The notes beneath the pieces were generated by a model. It did not search any database. It was given only the letters and a program-made list of their open reading frames with translations, and was not told the origin of the DNA. This document shows positions 23,733-37,171 of a stretch of DNA of 64,000 nt, in pieces. Where the stretch lies: the NCBI GenBank assembly GCA_029817715.1, contig JARUPY010000189.1:2046001-2110000 (forward strand), in the 5' to 3' direction. The stretch comes from Melastoma dodecandrum. Its lineage: Eukaryota > Streptophyta > Magnoliopsida > Myrtales > Melastomataceae. The position numbers were made by a program, and so were the translations under genes. Every line of letters begins with the position of its first letter. The first letter of the stretch is position 1.

Positions 23733-24540
23733 CACCATCTAAAAGTATATTATAGACCACCCCGTTCTTCGAAAAGTGGCCGGGGAAAGGGCGGGCTCCT
23801 TTTTTTGAGGACGGCTCCGGTCATCTGTCGGACGTATTTGTAGCTTCCTTTTTTTGTCAAACAAGGGAGGATCGGTGTTGCAAGCCATCACAGAAAGTAC
23901 ACGGGCAAATTCCTGTGCCCCTTGATTATACTTAATCGGCACCTGCGTGTCCAGAGAACAGAAGCCACGAGATGTCGTGAATCCGTCTGCATGATCAATG
24001 CGATATATCTTGAAGGGTTCTTCAGGCGCAAGAATGTGTGAGCAAAGTTACATTGTTCGGTGGTTCCATTAATAGATTCGGTAAAATTGGTCTTAAGTTC
24101 TAAATTTTCGACAAAAAGATTCTTGTGTCACGATTAAACTCGAAGTTGAGGCCGGAAAAGTTCTCGCAACGTGAAACAGGCATGAAGTCGAGTTTTTCGC
24201 AAAAGTGAAGTAATGTGGAGTTAATGTTATCACGTTTCTTAAACGCGATTTCGGTGTTCTTTCCCGAGATGTGAAAGCAATTACTTAAAAGTAATTTGTG
24301 TTTTCAGTCGAATGAATCCTCCCTAGAGTCATATTCATTTCGTCACACGTTTTCAGATCTGAATCTCGTGTCCCGTGTCCCGCTTGGGAAGTTTCACTTG
24401 GTCAGCTTCCATCCAAAGTTTCATGTGTTAACATCATTTTCGAATAAAAAATTTTGCTTCTGGATCCATACTCTTAACGATCAAAGCGAACCCTTCCATT
24501 CGGAATGAATCAAATCTCCCAAAATAGAATTCTTTTTATA
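23733..24540. other. Intergenic; no gene recognised
   Basis: No coding similarity is seen on either strand. It holds the 3' end of the NST1-like gene and the approach to the aminotransferase pseudogene. Confidence 0.4.
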
Positions 24541-25375
24541 TGTCAAACAGACGTGGAGGGACGGACCGTATGCAGCGGCAACTGCCACCCTGGTGTGGTA
24601 AAGGCCATCTTAGAGCAGACTCACCGCCTCCAACACGCCACCATTATGTACCTCAATGCTACCATCACCGACTTTGCTGGGGTCATCGCATCCAAAATGC
24701 CGGGAAATCACAATTGTATATGTAAAAGTGTTTGTTGATTAAATACGAGTAATTTTGCTGTATATATATAAAAGGGTTTGTTGATTTTGTGAGAGGTAGT
24801 GTTTTTCGCCAACTCCAGGACAGAAGAAAACGAGCTCGCGATGATTATGGCAAGGCTCTACACGGGATGCCACGACATGATATCCCCTAGGCGCAACCGC
24901 TCAACGTGTCTGGAAATTTAATGTCATACAGGTAAAATCCATCGCGTTGCCCCAAAAGGTTGGTCCTTTTTGTCCGTCAGCGTTGTCGTGATTGTATGCT
25001 TCTGTTGCGGCCTGGAGTTCCTCATGCGTTGCACCCTAATCCTTACAGGTGCATCTTCAGTTCTGATGGAGAGAAGTAGGCCAAAGATGTCAAAGAGCTC
25101 ATCGATTTTGTAACTTCCGGCAGCGTGGCCGGATTAATCTCTGTTGCTTACCGCTAGCACAGTTTACACGAACATAAATTTTGATTTGGAAACTTTGATG
25201 TAAGCGCAGGATGTGGGAGGAATTATAGAGTTAGTAACCGGTTACTTGCCTGCCGTGTACAGCACCATCAAGAAAGCAGGACTTACTATCACTGACGAGG
25301 TCCAATATGGCTTTGCTCGTGCCGGCAGCCTTTTCTGGGTGTTTGAATTCCAAGGCGTCGTGATACGGGGATGGC
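24541..25375 (+). pseudogene. AGT: Alanine-glyoxylate aminotransferase 2-like pseudogene
   Basis: AGT2-type enzymes are mitochondrial PLP-dependent class III aminotransferases. Fragments in order: GNCHPGVVKAILEQTHRLQH and IASKMPGN (24575-24715); [20 protein letters not shown] then TGCHDMIS (24805-24885); NPYRCIFSSDGEK with a stop, then AKDVKELIDFVTSGSVAG (25030-25130); VGGIIELVTGYLPAVYSTIK and ITDEVQYGFARAGSLFWVFE (25213-25350). Intron-like DNA separates them (for example 24720-24790), so it is a decayed gene copy, not a processed one. The N-terminus, the lysine-bearing active-site part and the C-terminus are absent, and there are several stops. AGT3 lies near SCAR2 in Arabidopsis, so this is probably the ancestral neighbour of the SCAR gene. 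Confidence 0.85.
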
Positions 25376-26638
25376 AGGAAATAGATGATTCCAATACCGA
25401 AAGGGAAAGGGAACTTCACTAAAAATGCGGAATAGAGTGACGTGGGTATGGACGGAAGGTTGTGTATGAAGGTGTGGCCGGAATGATGAAAAAAGAAGGG
25501 TTTGGGATTCAACCTCCACGGATACAGAAACACCACCGTGAAAGAATAACTCAGATAAACTCGTTTGGCCGTGGATACAGATATACTACCACGAACAAGA
25601 CGAGGGCGAGGCACAACGTGTAGGATACAAATATACCACCACCGGTTGATACGTTCAACTCAATGCGTACTTGGAATCCATCAAATGAAGAACGAAGTTA
25701 AAGGAGAATCCACTCACTTCCGATAAAAAGACACAAGTCTATTTCTGGGGTTGTAATCTGATTCAAAAAGTTATCTCCAAAGAGTTACAAGGACACTTTA
25801 TATAATTGACTTGAAAAGAAAGAAATTAAATGCAAGACTTTGAATGTAAAATGATATATGTATGGCCAGATTCATGGACAAATATAACAAACATGAATCC
25901 AAGATAGTGGAAGTGTAAATGGCTGGACTATCAATGCGTCTTTACTGCAGGGGTTGTTTCTGCTTCGATCAACTTCCTTCGATGCTTGCTTTCTAAGAGC
26001 CGGCAGACATCCTGCGAACTGTATTATTCCACTAGTTTTGGCAGATTACCTGGTGGATGTAATGGATCACGCCCTCTCCAAAGTATAACGTATAAAGATC
26101 CCGAAAAATATAAAACAGCCCAGCACTGTGGCTTGTGTATAGAAAAGCAGTCCTTGCCGTGCGTGCTCTTTTATGAAAACTAAATCGATGGAATTGTACT
26201 CACTTATCTTTATGGTCATCACTTGATGATTAGTTATATTGCAGGTGTAGCAACTTAGGATTTTGAAGTCCATCGACATTACACCTTGTCTCTTCTGGGG
26301 CAGTAGTGGAGTAATCTTTACGCTGCTTTCTTGGTGATCGTTTGTTCGATCTGATGCACGGCATTTGTCATCAGGCATCGAGTGCGAGCCGACTTGTCTC
26401 TGCTCAATGTCAGTAGCCAACAAATATAGTGAATATGTCGTGATAAAATATGATCAATGTCTCTGCTCAATGTCAGCAGCCCACAGAGATTCGATAAGAC
26501 ATGATAAAATATGTCGTGCTTCATCGTGGATGAACACAAAGCAGAGCAGAGACTATATGATCGGTGTTGGCTATTGATTAATGGATATGTGCGAGTAGAT
26601 GTTCCGCTGGTTCAAGTTCAAGGCTCTCGCTACACCTC
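25376..26638. other. Intergenic; short duplication only
   Basis: No gene is recognised. A 24-base segment TGTCTCTGCTCAATGTCAG... occurs at 26395-26418 and again at 26458-26481 with one difference, and GATAAAATATG is repeated nearby, so a unit of about 63 bases is tandemly duplicated. Confidence 0.5.
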
Positions 26639-27411
26639 TCAGTCGGAACTTCCGTCTTCTTTGTCCATGCTGTCAAGGATGATAATGATTGCCACGATGA
26701 AAGCAGCATCGACACCGGGATAGACGGTCACCATGAACCTGTCCTTCCCAAGCAGGAAGCTCTGAACGGAGTGCTTCTCGTGCATCTGCATTTTCGGGGG
26801 CAAAATTAAACCCAAATAGGAAATAAGTAAAGCCCAGCTGCGTCTGTACAAGAGATCTCCAACCTTGGCCACCACGGAGTTGGAGTACCCGGCATAGATG
26901 ACGCAGTTATTCCTAGACCAGCTCCCTTCTACCCTGAAATCCCAACATTCCTCCCCGGTGTTGTTGGCCAGGTACACGTGCAGCCTCATCCCCATCAATT
27001 GAACCAGTGACGAGCGCTTCACCGAGAACAGCAGGTCCCCTGGATCGCAGCTCTCTGCCCTGTAGGCTTTCCATCGTCGATGCATGCTCACTAGCTGCAT
27101 CCCCATCAAACCAACCAGTAAGTCGCACCATCCGAGAAGCCAGGGACATAAACCAGGAAAACGGAAACAGCCCCAACCTTCCTTTGTAAAGTGAGGAGGG
27201 GATTCCCTGCGGCATCGAACAACACCCGCCGATCACGTAGGGAGAGGACGGACCCCCTCACCTTGAACAGGATATTCCCCGACAGGTCGGCCACATCGAA
27301 GCTTCTTCGTGACATGGTCATCACTTTCCTCACTACAGACATATCGACCACACACGGGGCGCAGTAGCGAGGCGCGACTACCGCGACCTGAGAGGGTGGA
27401 TACTTAGCCAT
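26639..27411 (-). CDS. LOR15: LURP-one-related protein, LOR15-like
   Basis: Exons, in order on the minus strand: 27411-27178 (78 codons), 27094-26864 (77) and 26785-26639 (48 plus stop), all phase 0 with AAG|GT donors and CAG acceptors, giving 203 residues. The family folds as a Tubby-like C-terminal barrel; its founder LURP1 is linked to basal defence against an oomycete, but the biochemical function is unknown. Matching motifs are PRYCAPCVVDMSVVRKVMT near the start, NILFKVRG, LRDRRVLFDAAGNPLLTLQ, VSMHRRWKAYR, SWSRNNCVIYAGYSN and, at the end, GKDRFMVTVYPGVDAAFIVA. Length equals the usual 200-220. All exons are intact, and the position beside SCAR fits At5g01750. Confidence 0.92.
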
Positions 27412-30181
27412 GTCTTCCTTTGAAGGGAATTTGAATGACAGGGGTGTTGTTTCGATCTTTCAGGGAGTGTTGTGTGATATAAGAAACTGGGGGAATTCGG
27501 ATCGGACATATGGCGTTATCGAATGATATGGTAGGAACAGCGACATTAATGTGGGCGTCTGGAATCTTATCTGATGAATTGAAGACGAGGTTAATGTGAA
27601 ACCGAGGAATCCCCGCTTACTATTACTATATTTACATGGCGGTAAAGATTCGCGGACAAATCCTGACTTCTCCAAAAGTAAAAATCTGCATTTTCCATCA
27701 CGTCCCGCGTTCAAAGATCAGGTAATACCACCCCCTTGTCATTTTTTACCGGATATTTACCATCTCGATACCAAATCTTTTCGGCAAATTATATCTCTAG
27801 GGATAAATTTTCTATCTTGATATACTATTGTAAAATTTTATTTTTATATTGATTTTAACTAATATTGAATTTTGTCGGATGAAAGTCAAAAAGAGGCATT
27901 AAAATAGTCCGATATACGTTGTACAACAACTGGACATCTAACTGCTTCCTCGCGTTCCTTCACGTCATCCTCCGCCTTCCCCCAAACCCGCAAGCGATCT
28001 ATTAGTAAGTCTTCATCAATTTTACGCAATCTTGGTAGAATAAAAAAATTATCACCCTTATTGAGATCTTCAGCATTCGACTCAGTTGATTTGCCCATCA
28101 ACATACTTAATTAGAAAACGTTAGACTTTAATATTATCCCTTTTTTCATATTTTTTTAGATGAAGCTATTTATTAATGCCTCATTTAGCTTTCACTTAAT
28201 AATATTCAAGAATGGCAAAAATTAATATAAAAAAAAAATTAAGTTAAGACAAGTTGTTCCAAGTTCGGGTTCATGAATCAATAATTTTCCAAACTTTTTT
28301 TTTAGTGATAAGCTTAAAAAGGGGCCCAGAACACAAGGCCCAATAAGTGATGGATCTCAAGGTACTAGAGCCCAATGTCCTCCATCAATTACGTCCCTCC
28401 CATTTGGTCTGGATCCTAATACTAAAAAAACATACGTGAAAACATGAGGAGTTAAAAAGTGGGTGGAGAGGAGTAATCATTGATACGATGGGAGGGGAGT
28501 TGGTTTGTTTGTTTTTGTTGTTGTGTGCCTTTTGTCTTACCCCTCCTCCTCCATTTTTCTTTCCTTTTTGTATAACAAGGCTTTGAAGCAAAGTCTAGAA
28601 TGATTATGTCCACCTTTGTCTCAAAGGATACATGTAAAACAAACACCACCACCACCACCACCCCATTTCCCTATGGGTAATAATAAAAACCTCAAACATA
28701 TCCGTGTAATTGTCTTAGACATGGGATATTGGTTGTTGTTGCATTGGAAGAGGTTGTCTTCACTTTCCCCCATTATGTCTTACTATCCATTTGGAATATA
28801 TCCACCTAATTGCACTCAACATCTGGTCGTAACTTTCTCCTATCCCCCCCCATATTAGTTAGTGTTGATGTGGTTTGACATAAGACGTGTGTATAAATAA
28901 GGGAATTGGGTTGGAGTGACCCAACAAAAGGGGGCTTTTGGTGTAGAAAGGGGTGGTCCTGTTATTAACCCTATCATGCATACCCGACAACTTGGACGCG
29001 GGGGCATTTTAGTTCATGTGGGATTTGGACATATCATAATCTCAATAGATTGAAGGACAAGAAATTTTCATTCCTCACGCCATCAATACATGTTAAGAAT
29101 GTGCGTCTCCCAGTCCCATGATAGTTTGGTAATGAAATATTACCATCGATTACGGTTGATGAGAAGGCCTGTAAGATATACATGCCTTGTAGGTAGTGGT
29201 GTGGATGGATGGATTGAGTATTAAACGTTATATTGAAATCAACCTCAAGAGGTTTATATCTTGGTTAGTTTTAAAAAAAAAAAATCGATTCAAGTTTCTA
29301 AAATTATCTGAATATCTATTAAAGTAGTTATTTCAAATAATTTTTAGTCCATTTTCCCTAAGAAATTCCTAACGAAAAATATACATTATTCCTTTATTTA
29401 AATCCCATCTATCATAGCCACTCCCCACGTTCCACAAAATTGTCCACAACATCAAAAAAATTCAAAAATTTTTCATATTTCTCCAGTTTTATCTATTTTA
29501 ATCAAAGTCAATATCCCAAAAACGATTTCAAAAATCATTATTTGTAACGGTGACTTAAGAGTGAAAAGTTTCGGTTTATTTAACAACTAACTACAAGATT
29601 CAGCCAATCGATATTCAGAACTTATTCAGTTAAAAAACCAACTGCTGGGGGTCACATAATTAGTGTCATATTACACACTCTAATTTTTTAATTAAAACAA
29701 GAAATAATATTTATTATTTTTTGGAAAACCACACCCAAATCCAAGGTGAATGATTTATTTTATTTCTATTTAAAAAAAAAAAGAAATGCAAACTTCCTTG
29801 GAGGAACGAATGAAATATCCAATATTTGATATGTAAAAGATTTATTTGTTTAACAACGTAGGGAGGGAAGAGAAATGGGAGGCGACGAGCGCTCCATTTA
29901 AGTTCACGTTGGAGAGGAGAGAAATGACATCTCTCTCTCTCTCTCTCTCTCAACGGTCTCCTCTCTCCATTTATAAAAAAATAAAAAATAAAATATAAAG
30001 TAATAAAATAAAACCAAACGCCCCTCCCACTCCCATCCTTCTGTCTCTCTGTCTTCACTCGTTTCCGTTATCCGTGACTGCCGACGCTCTCTTCCCTTTC
30101 CCCAAGCCCCAACCCCAATTGCATGCCCATCCGACGAGAGTTCCCGTCCCCCGCCACCTCACCCACGCTGCTCCCCCCGAA
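27412..30181. other. Intergenic between divergent LOR15-like and SCAR genes
   Basis: Both flanking genes point away from here, so it holds two promoters. No other gene is convincing. An ATG-started 72-codon frame at 27886-28104 (minus) has no family resemblance. CCACCA repeats lie at 28644-28665. A (CT)n tract lies near the SCAR start. Confidence 0.45.
29930..29951. repeat. (CT)n tract in SCAR 5' region
   Basis: Ten uninterrupted CT units lie about 230 bases before the SCAR ATG. CT/GA tracts are common in plant core promoters and leaders; a regulatory role is only possible here. Confidence 0.9.
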
Positions 30182-33100
30182 ATGCCGCTGAGGAGGTATC
30201 TGATTAGGAACGACTACGCCTCTTCCGATCCCGAGTTGTACCGCCAGGCCGATAAGGATGATCCCGAAGCCGTGCTCGAGGCCGTCTCCATGTCCGGCCT
30301 CGTCGGCCTCCTCCGCCAGCTCGGCGACCTCGCCGAGTCAGTCCCCCCCCCCCTCTTAGGCTTCTTCTGCCTCTCTCTTTTCCTTCGATTTCGTCTGCCA
30401 TCTGGATTTTGTTAGGGTTTCCTTACGTCTCTGAATTCCGTGCTTTTTGGGGCTTCTGTCTTTTCCGTTGGGGATTTAAGATCGCCGATTATGCTGCCTT
30501 CCCCCAATGCCGACTTGGTTTCGGGTCGTTGAGCCGTGTGGTAGTGCAGAACGTAGTGTGCTGGCATAAACTTTGAGCTGGTAAATTTGAAGTCTTCGTT
30601 CCGATTTCGGTTGGTGTTTGAGCCATCTAATTTTGTCGCGGTAGCTGAATGCTGAGTGAAGAAACTGTTTTCTGCTCGCTCTTGCTGCTGCTTTTGGCTG
30701 CAGAAGACGGATGCAGCTTGTCGGCACTTTCTTCCTTGTTTCAGATTAAATTTTCATTCCTCATGAAATTATTGGACAATTGTCCTTTTTACGCATATAG
30801 GGAGGCATTAATTGTCTGGATGTTTGTTTGTGATGTGTTTTCCTGAAAGAATTTTGCATAAAAGAGTCTCCAGTATCAATTTTCTGACTGAATTGCTTGA
30901 TCTTTTATGGATGTGTTGATGTGAATCAAAGGAAAGAATTGCCTATTCCTACCAGATGGAGGACATAATAGGGATGATTTATTTAACGAGTAATGTTGGT
31001 CATTCGTTAGAAGGGATCCCTTATGCACCCTGCTCATGATATGCATTTTTAAATTAATTTTGTGATTAGATTTTTGGTGTTTATTTTTTCTCATCAAGAA
31101 TCGTACCTTCTTTCCCCCTTGATGCCTCATACAGATTTGCGGCAGAGATATTCCACGACCTGCATGAAGGAGTTTTAGCCACAGCTTCCAGAGGCCATGA
31201 CCTCATAGTACGTGTTCAACAGCTGGAAACAGAATTTCCTTTAGTTGAGAAGGCATTGCTGTCTCACACCAATCATTCGTCGTTCTTTTATAATACTGGT
31301 AAGGGTATATTCGAATCAATCATCTCCATTCTACAGCAGCAATTTGAATTTATTATTCCATCTACATATACCAAACAATTAAATATTCCATCCACATATA
31401 AGTGGCTCTGTACTTGTATTTGGAATATTGTTTATCTTGATCTATTATGAAGCTGTCATGACTTCTGTGTGTTCTTCAAGTTGCGGCATACAAATGCCAA
31501 GCCTATGTTAAGTGCATTGTCAAATTCACTGATTTTCCTGGTAAGCTCAAGCTTCCAAGTCAGAAATTCTTCAGATTATCATATAGAAACTTTGATTTTC
31601 AAGAGTCCAAGTACTAACAAGTTTGAAATAATACACAGCAATGGTAATACATGACATAAGGAGGTAATAACACAATAGTAAAACTGGTCTTCACATTACC
31701 TTACCTTATAATGATCGTTGTACTTATTCATTGTGTTTTTGTTTGATCTTGTGTGCCTTAAGAAATCTTTTCTTTTTGATGTGGAAAGACATCTATTTCT
31801 CTAGTCATTATGAATATGTGTGCATGCAATATCTGTATGACATTTTTATCTGATGACCCATTGTAATGCTTCACATTCTCTCAGCATTTTGGGCAACCAC
31901 CTCAAATATAGTGAATTAAACTGATAGCCATCTTTATGTGGTTTCAAAGTAAACTAGCTACATTTTGACTTGAGGTGGCTGAAATTGTAGGAGCTGATTG
32001 GCATCCTAGCATGCGTTCCCAAGAGAATTTAATAGCTCAAGGAGACCTGCCCCGTTTTATCATGGATTCTTATGAAGAATGCCGACCGCCACCACGGCTG
32101 TTTCTTCTTGACAAGTACGAGGTTATCTTGGTTCTATTTTAACATTGGCCATCATTTGCTCAATGTAATTTGACATCGATGGGCCTTTCCATCAGATTTG
32201 ATGTTGCAGGTGCTGGTGCTTGTTTAAAACGCTACTCTGATCCAGCACTTTTTAAAGAGGAAACTGTCTTAGAAGATATGCAAAAGGAGAAGAAAATACG
32301 AAGAATAAAGGTTAAAGAGATCCCTTTTCCCTGGGTCAAATGTCTAAACCTTTTGGCTATTATCTTATTTTTGCATGGGGGATATTGGAGATGTGTGCTC
32401 CAAATATCACTTGGTTTCTGGCTTTTTCAATTTACTGCTTGCTCTTTTATTTGTTGGTCCTTAGTTGGGTCATCATCTCTTGCACGCCCAACATGGTTGC
32501 ATACTAGTAACTTGGTTATATTTGTGTTCTGTGGACTCATTTCATTAATCTAAAGTCGGGTTGATGCCTCTGACATGTGAAGAATCTTGTTTGCTGAATT
32601 GTATTTAAGGGGGATTACCTCGTTTTCACTTACTGATTAATCCATTGCAATTATGCATGTATATCACAATACTCAAATGAATTGCAGATTGTTGATGGTG
32701 GTCATGGCAAGAGAGTGTTTTTATTATTAAGCATACTACTGTCCCGATTTTCGTAATGCAGGTGCATCCTAATGATGAATGCAATTCTAACTTCCTCTTA
32801 GAAAATTACAGTGTCCATTACGATCACTTTTTTTTGGGGTTTTGCCCTCTTTTTTTTAACAAAAACGTTTTCATCCAAGTACAAGCAATATCATCCGTTT
32901 TTGGTGATAGTGAGAACACCTTTTTCTTTTAGGAACATAAGTATACATAAACGAATTGCTTTAGAAATTCATCCATGTGCAATGGAAATTCTTTTGTTTT
33001 GTCCTTCAAAAATGATTCAGTCCGTATTGGCTTGTTGAGAATTTTACCTGATTTGTTGCATGCGAGTTCTCCTTTTGATAAGATTATTTTTGGCTTGACC

Positions 33101-36100
33101 TACCAGTTTTCCTTTCATTATCCTGATCATGTTTCCTTTGGCATCAATCAGAAAAAAGGCTTGCGTGGAAAAAATGGAGCAACCCCAGAATTTATGCAAG
33201 TGCCACATACAAAGTAAGATATTCAACTTTGTGATATGCCATCATTTATGACTTTTGAGGTAATACCACTGCTCATATGGAGATTTGTTGATAGTCATTT
33301 GTTCCTTTTTTCCTCCACAGGCTGCACCAATTGTTTCTGGAGGAGAGAGTAGAAATCAGTAATAGTAGCCCTTCACGTCTTGTGAAGTTGAAGAGAAGGC
33401 AGTTCAAAGAATCTTCTTTTGACTCAAAGAATGGTAAAAGTTACATGGAGAAGTTCATTAATACATCATCTCCTGACAGTAAAACAGTGTTTGAAGATCC
33501 TGTTTCTCGTCCTGTTTTACTATGGACATCGGAAAGCATTTTGCCTGAGGCAGTTGAAATTCAGTCCCAGAGTCCAATGGAAATTGGATTACAAATGAAA
33601 GACAACACCTCAACCGGTAAATATAGTCTTTCAGAAAATTCTTGTATGGAACATTTGAATGAGATGTTAATTGATGAGAAGGAAATGATGGAGCCTGCAT
33701 CTGCTGCTGATGAAGAGATGGCCGGAATTTTGGATCTTCACGATCTTCAGGAAATGCAGTTGGCTAAAATGGCTGGAAAGATACAAAATGGAATCAGTGA
33801 CAACCACTATGATGAGATAACCAGTGAAGTTGAAAATTACGTGGATGCAGTTGCCACCTTAGAGTCAGAAGTAGATGCAGACAGTGAATTTGAAGCTAGA
33901 ACTAGCAAGTGCATCAATAAAGCCGGAAAACATGAAACAGATTCTGTAACCACTGATGAGCAAGGGGAGCATCAGCGTCAATTTTCTGACTCTCAGTCAT
34001 GGGACTATTCTGTGTCTGACGATGTGAATACCTTTATTAGGAGAGGAAGTTCTACTTTTTCTTACTCGGATGGTCAGAGCAATCTGATAGACAATATTTT
34101 ATCAGATGGTGATGGAGTTGGCCAAGCATTTTCGTCCAGCGAGGCTGGTACCTCTGAGTGTATTCTTGATAGTCAAATTTCCAACATGCTGGAGAATACA
34201 TCTGAAATGCCCATGAAACCTGCTAGCAACAAAGAGGAGGGCATCTGTACGAGTGCATTAACTAGTGAGCATTCGGCCAGCTTATGGCCTTTTCTGGCTG
34301 AGGATGCATCAATCAATCAAATTACACCTGTTTTCAGCTCATTAGATGACGGTGATTCAATAGAACATGTTGATGGCGCTGTCTCATCTGATATTCATTC
34401 TGAAAAGGGAAAAGAACATCTTTCTAGACACACCTCTGAGAACTACTCGATAAATGTGGAGGAAGCTGGAGAATCAATAATATCTTCAGATCCTTTGCAA
34501 CATCCTTCAACCTTTCTGCATTTGCCTGATGTAGCAGAAATTGACAATGGTGATACTAGGGAAACTTTCAACATTTATGAAGATGTTGATAATATTGACA
34601 AGGAGAAATGCAGAAGTGGATTGTCTTTTGCTGAAGGGTCTTCTGAAGACCAGTTCCATTTGACAGATTTATCAGAAGTTGGTGATCGCACAGGTCTCAT
34701 TCCATTTTATCATAGTTCGACCACTTCCATTGCCAATGATATGGATGCTGATAAACCTGTTTCTACTGAAATTTTGGAGGACTTTTTACCAGTTGTGGAA
34801 CCAAGCTCAGAATGCGTTGCTGGCGTAGAAGATATCTTGCATATAAAGTCAAAAGTGCAGAATTATGTGGTGTTGGATGATACTTCCTTAAATGAACGAA
34901 ATGAAAGTACATATCGTTGCCGTTATGATGTGATGAAGCATGCAGAGAATTCACATGCTATTGTAGATGATGAAAGAGCTGCCTGTACAGAGGCAATCAG
35001 TGGGAACAATTTGGCTAGTGATTTATTCATAGCTTCAAATGATGATCACCTTGGCAGCGCAGATAATGCAGCTATGTACCCTTCTTCCAAAGCAGTTTCT
35101 AGTGCTATCACAAGTTCCTGTCGTGAAAATGTTTCCAGTGCAGAGAGTTCATCTGGTGATGCAGCTTCGACCTCGCACCTTAAAATGCAGGAACTAGATC
35201 CGGACCCCGCAACATCTGATCAGACCGTTCAGGGGTTCAATGATATTGCAGGTGCTCATGGCTACACAGAAGAAGAGAAGGTTTTTCAGGAAGAGCAAGG
35301 CCTGATCCAAAGTGATTTGAAGTCGCCAGGGGATTTCACTTATGAAATGGAGGAGCAGTGCTCATCTTTGCCGGAGGAATCCCTAGAGCTTTCAGATTCA
35401 CAAGGTATTGGGCTAGCCGTTATGGATTTGGAAGCTAAACCTGCTAGAAAGAGTGGCCTCCCATTGAGCAGTGAAGCGGAACACTTTTCATTACTTGACA
35501 ACCAACTTGTAGAGCATGAAGAAAAACTCGAAAAGCCACCTGAATTAAAGGCCGACGCCTCTGTTGTGAAGCTTGCATATATAGAGGAGACTAATTCTGA
35601 GAGTAGCACTGATAACCTCGAACAGATGCAATCGTCTAGTCTTCTGTGTCGAGAGGATACTCTATCGAGACCAGGGCCTTCTTTGGAATCACTGCCAGAA
35701 GTTGAGAATCATATGCTTGATGTTCAATGCTCAAAGGACAGTAGAGTAATCACCAGCTTGCCATGTCCCGGATCTGATATTGTTCTACCTTCAGACAGCA
35801 CAGAAGATGAATACTCTAACATTTTCAAATCGTATGCCGATGACCATCCGAGCCAACTTGTTTGCACAGAAACCTTAGAAGAGCCAGCACTTCATGAAAG
35901 TGCTGAAACTAAAGAAGATGAAACCTTGGTATCGAGGTTGTCTGCTGGATTGATCAGGGAGGAAATGCCACCCATACTTTCTGTTGATTCCAAAGTGCAT
36001 TCTAGTGGAGAAGACGGTCTGTTAAACTCATTAAGTTTGTCAACAGTTGACCAAAGTCCTGCAACTCAGTCCCAATCACAGGCCAATCCAGTTCCTTCGG

Positions 36101-37171
36101 AGAGTAAAGTTTTGAATTCCATCACAGCTCTTCATCGTGAAGATTCTCCGGAGGAGAGCCTGGAATCTGTGTCTGGCCCAATGACCTTGGACAACCCCAA
36201 CAAGCTTTCTGAGACCATCTTTCCTTATCCGCAGAAAAGCAATTTTCAGTCTGTCTGGCAACCAGCAGAAGAGAACACCGACGTGGTTTCTGGACAGCCT
36301 CCAACTGCTGCTTTTCAGGGAGAAATTCTTCCTGCCATGAGTTCAGAATCATCACCAGTTTCTGATAGTACAGAGGGGCAGCCACTTTCAGGACATTCAG
36401 AAGCAGACAATGGACGTTTAGCTGCAGGATCTGCACAGCTAGAGATGAGGCAAGATGAGCCACTAATGCATGGTCCGCCTGGTTTTGAAGGCGAAATTGT
36501 TGAACTTGCAGTCGGTAAAATTCCTCGTCCCCCGAAGCGTCTTATTGAGGCCGTGGCTGCTCATGACAGAAGCCTGGTAAGCTCTCTTTTCTTTTCTCAC
36601 TGTCTGCATGGCCTTCTCTAAATGAAAAAAGTTTATAGTTTTCTTATGTTCATCATATATTAATCTCTCTTGCAGTTGCGAAAGGTGACTGAGAGGAAAC
36701 GGCCTCCCATGGAACCACAAGTAAATGAAAGAGATTCCTTGCTGGAACAGATAAGGACGAAGGTTCGTTGTGGCCCGTGATTTGACCAAATACCACGGCA
36801 TGACTATCTCTTGTAAGAGAAGTAATGAATTGTTGTCTTTGCAGTCCTTCAACTTAAAGCCTACTCTTGCTGCGAGGCCTAGCATCCAGGGTCCCAAAAC
36901 CAACTTGAAAGTTGCCGCTATCTTGGAGAAAGCCAACGCCATTCGCCAGGTTTCATCCTCTACTGCACATTAGCATACCCTGATGCGTGTGGTGACCATG
37001 TGCATACAGAAACAAATACTTGCACATATGCAAAGTTTCATTCCCCCCCCCCCCAAACCCCACCCCGGCTGAGCTATGTAGCTAGTGATTAAGTAAGGTG
37101 TTGCCTATTTTCGGGTGCAGGCATTTGCTGGGAGTGACGAAGATGACGACGACAGTTGGAGCGATTCTTGA
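30182..37171 (+). CDS. SCAR: SCAR/WAVE complex subunit (SCAR2/SCAR4 type)
   Basis: SCAR activates the ARP2/3 complex to nucleate branched actin, shaping trichomes, pavement cells and root hairs. Nine exons: 30182-30336, 31135-31298, 31991-32114, 32196-32310, 33152-33213, 33321-36576, 36676-36762, 36845-36949, 37121-37171; phases agree at every junction, giving 1372 residues. The SCAR homology domain fills about 1-210 ([67 protein letters not shown]). Exon 6 is a long acidic, Ser-rich linker. The C-terminal WCA module has a WH2 actin-binding motif at about 1311-1330 ([15 protein letters not shown]), a connecting helix at 1344-1356 ([13 protein letters not shown]) and an acidic tail with the key Trp (DDDDSWSDS). 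Length is close to Arabidopsis SCAR2 (about 1400). No damage is visible. The upstream frame from 30074 starts with GTG and is not used. Confidence 0.95.
37043..37054. repeat. Poly-C tract in SCAR intron 8
   Basis: A run of 12 C is followed by AAACCCCACCCC, about 70 bases before the last SCAR exon. It lies in the zone where a branch point or pyrimidine tract is expected. Confidence 0.9.

Noticed and set aside
27886..28104. 72-codon minus-strand ATG frame (MLMGKSTESNAEDL...)
   Set aside because: Hydrophilic peptide with no recognisable relative in AT-rich intergenic DNA; cannot be supported as a gene.
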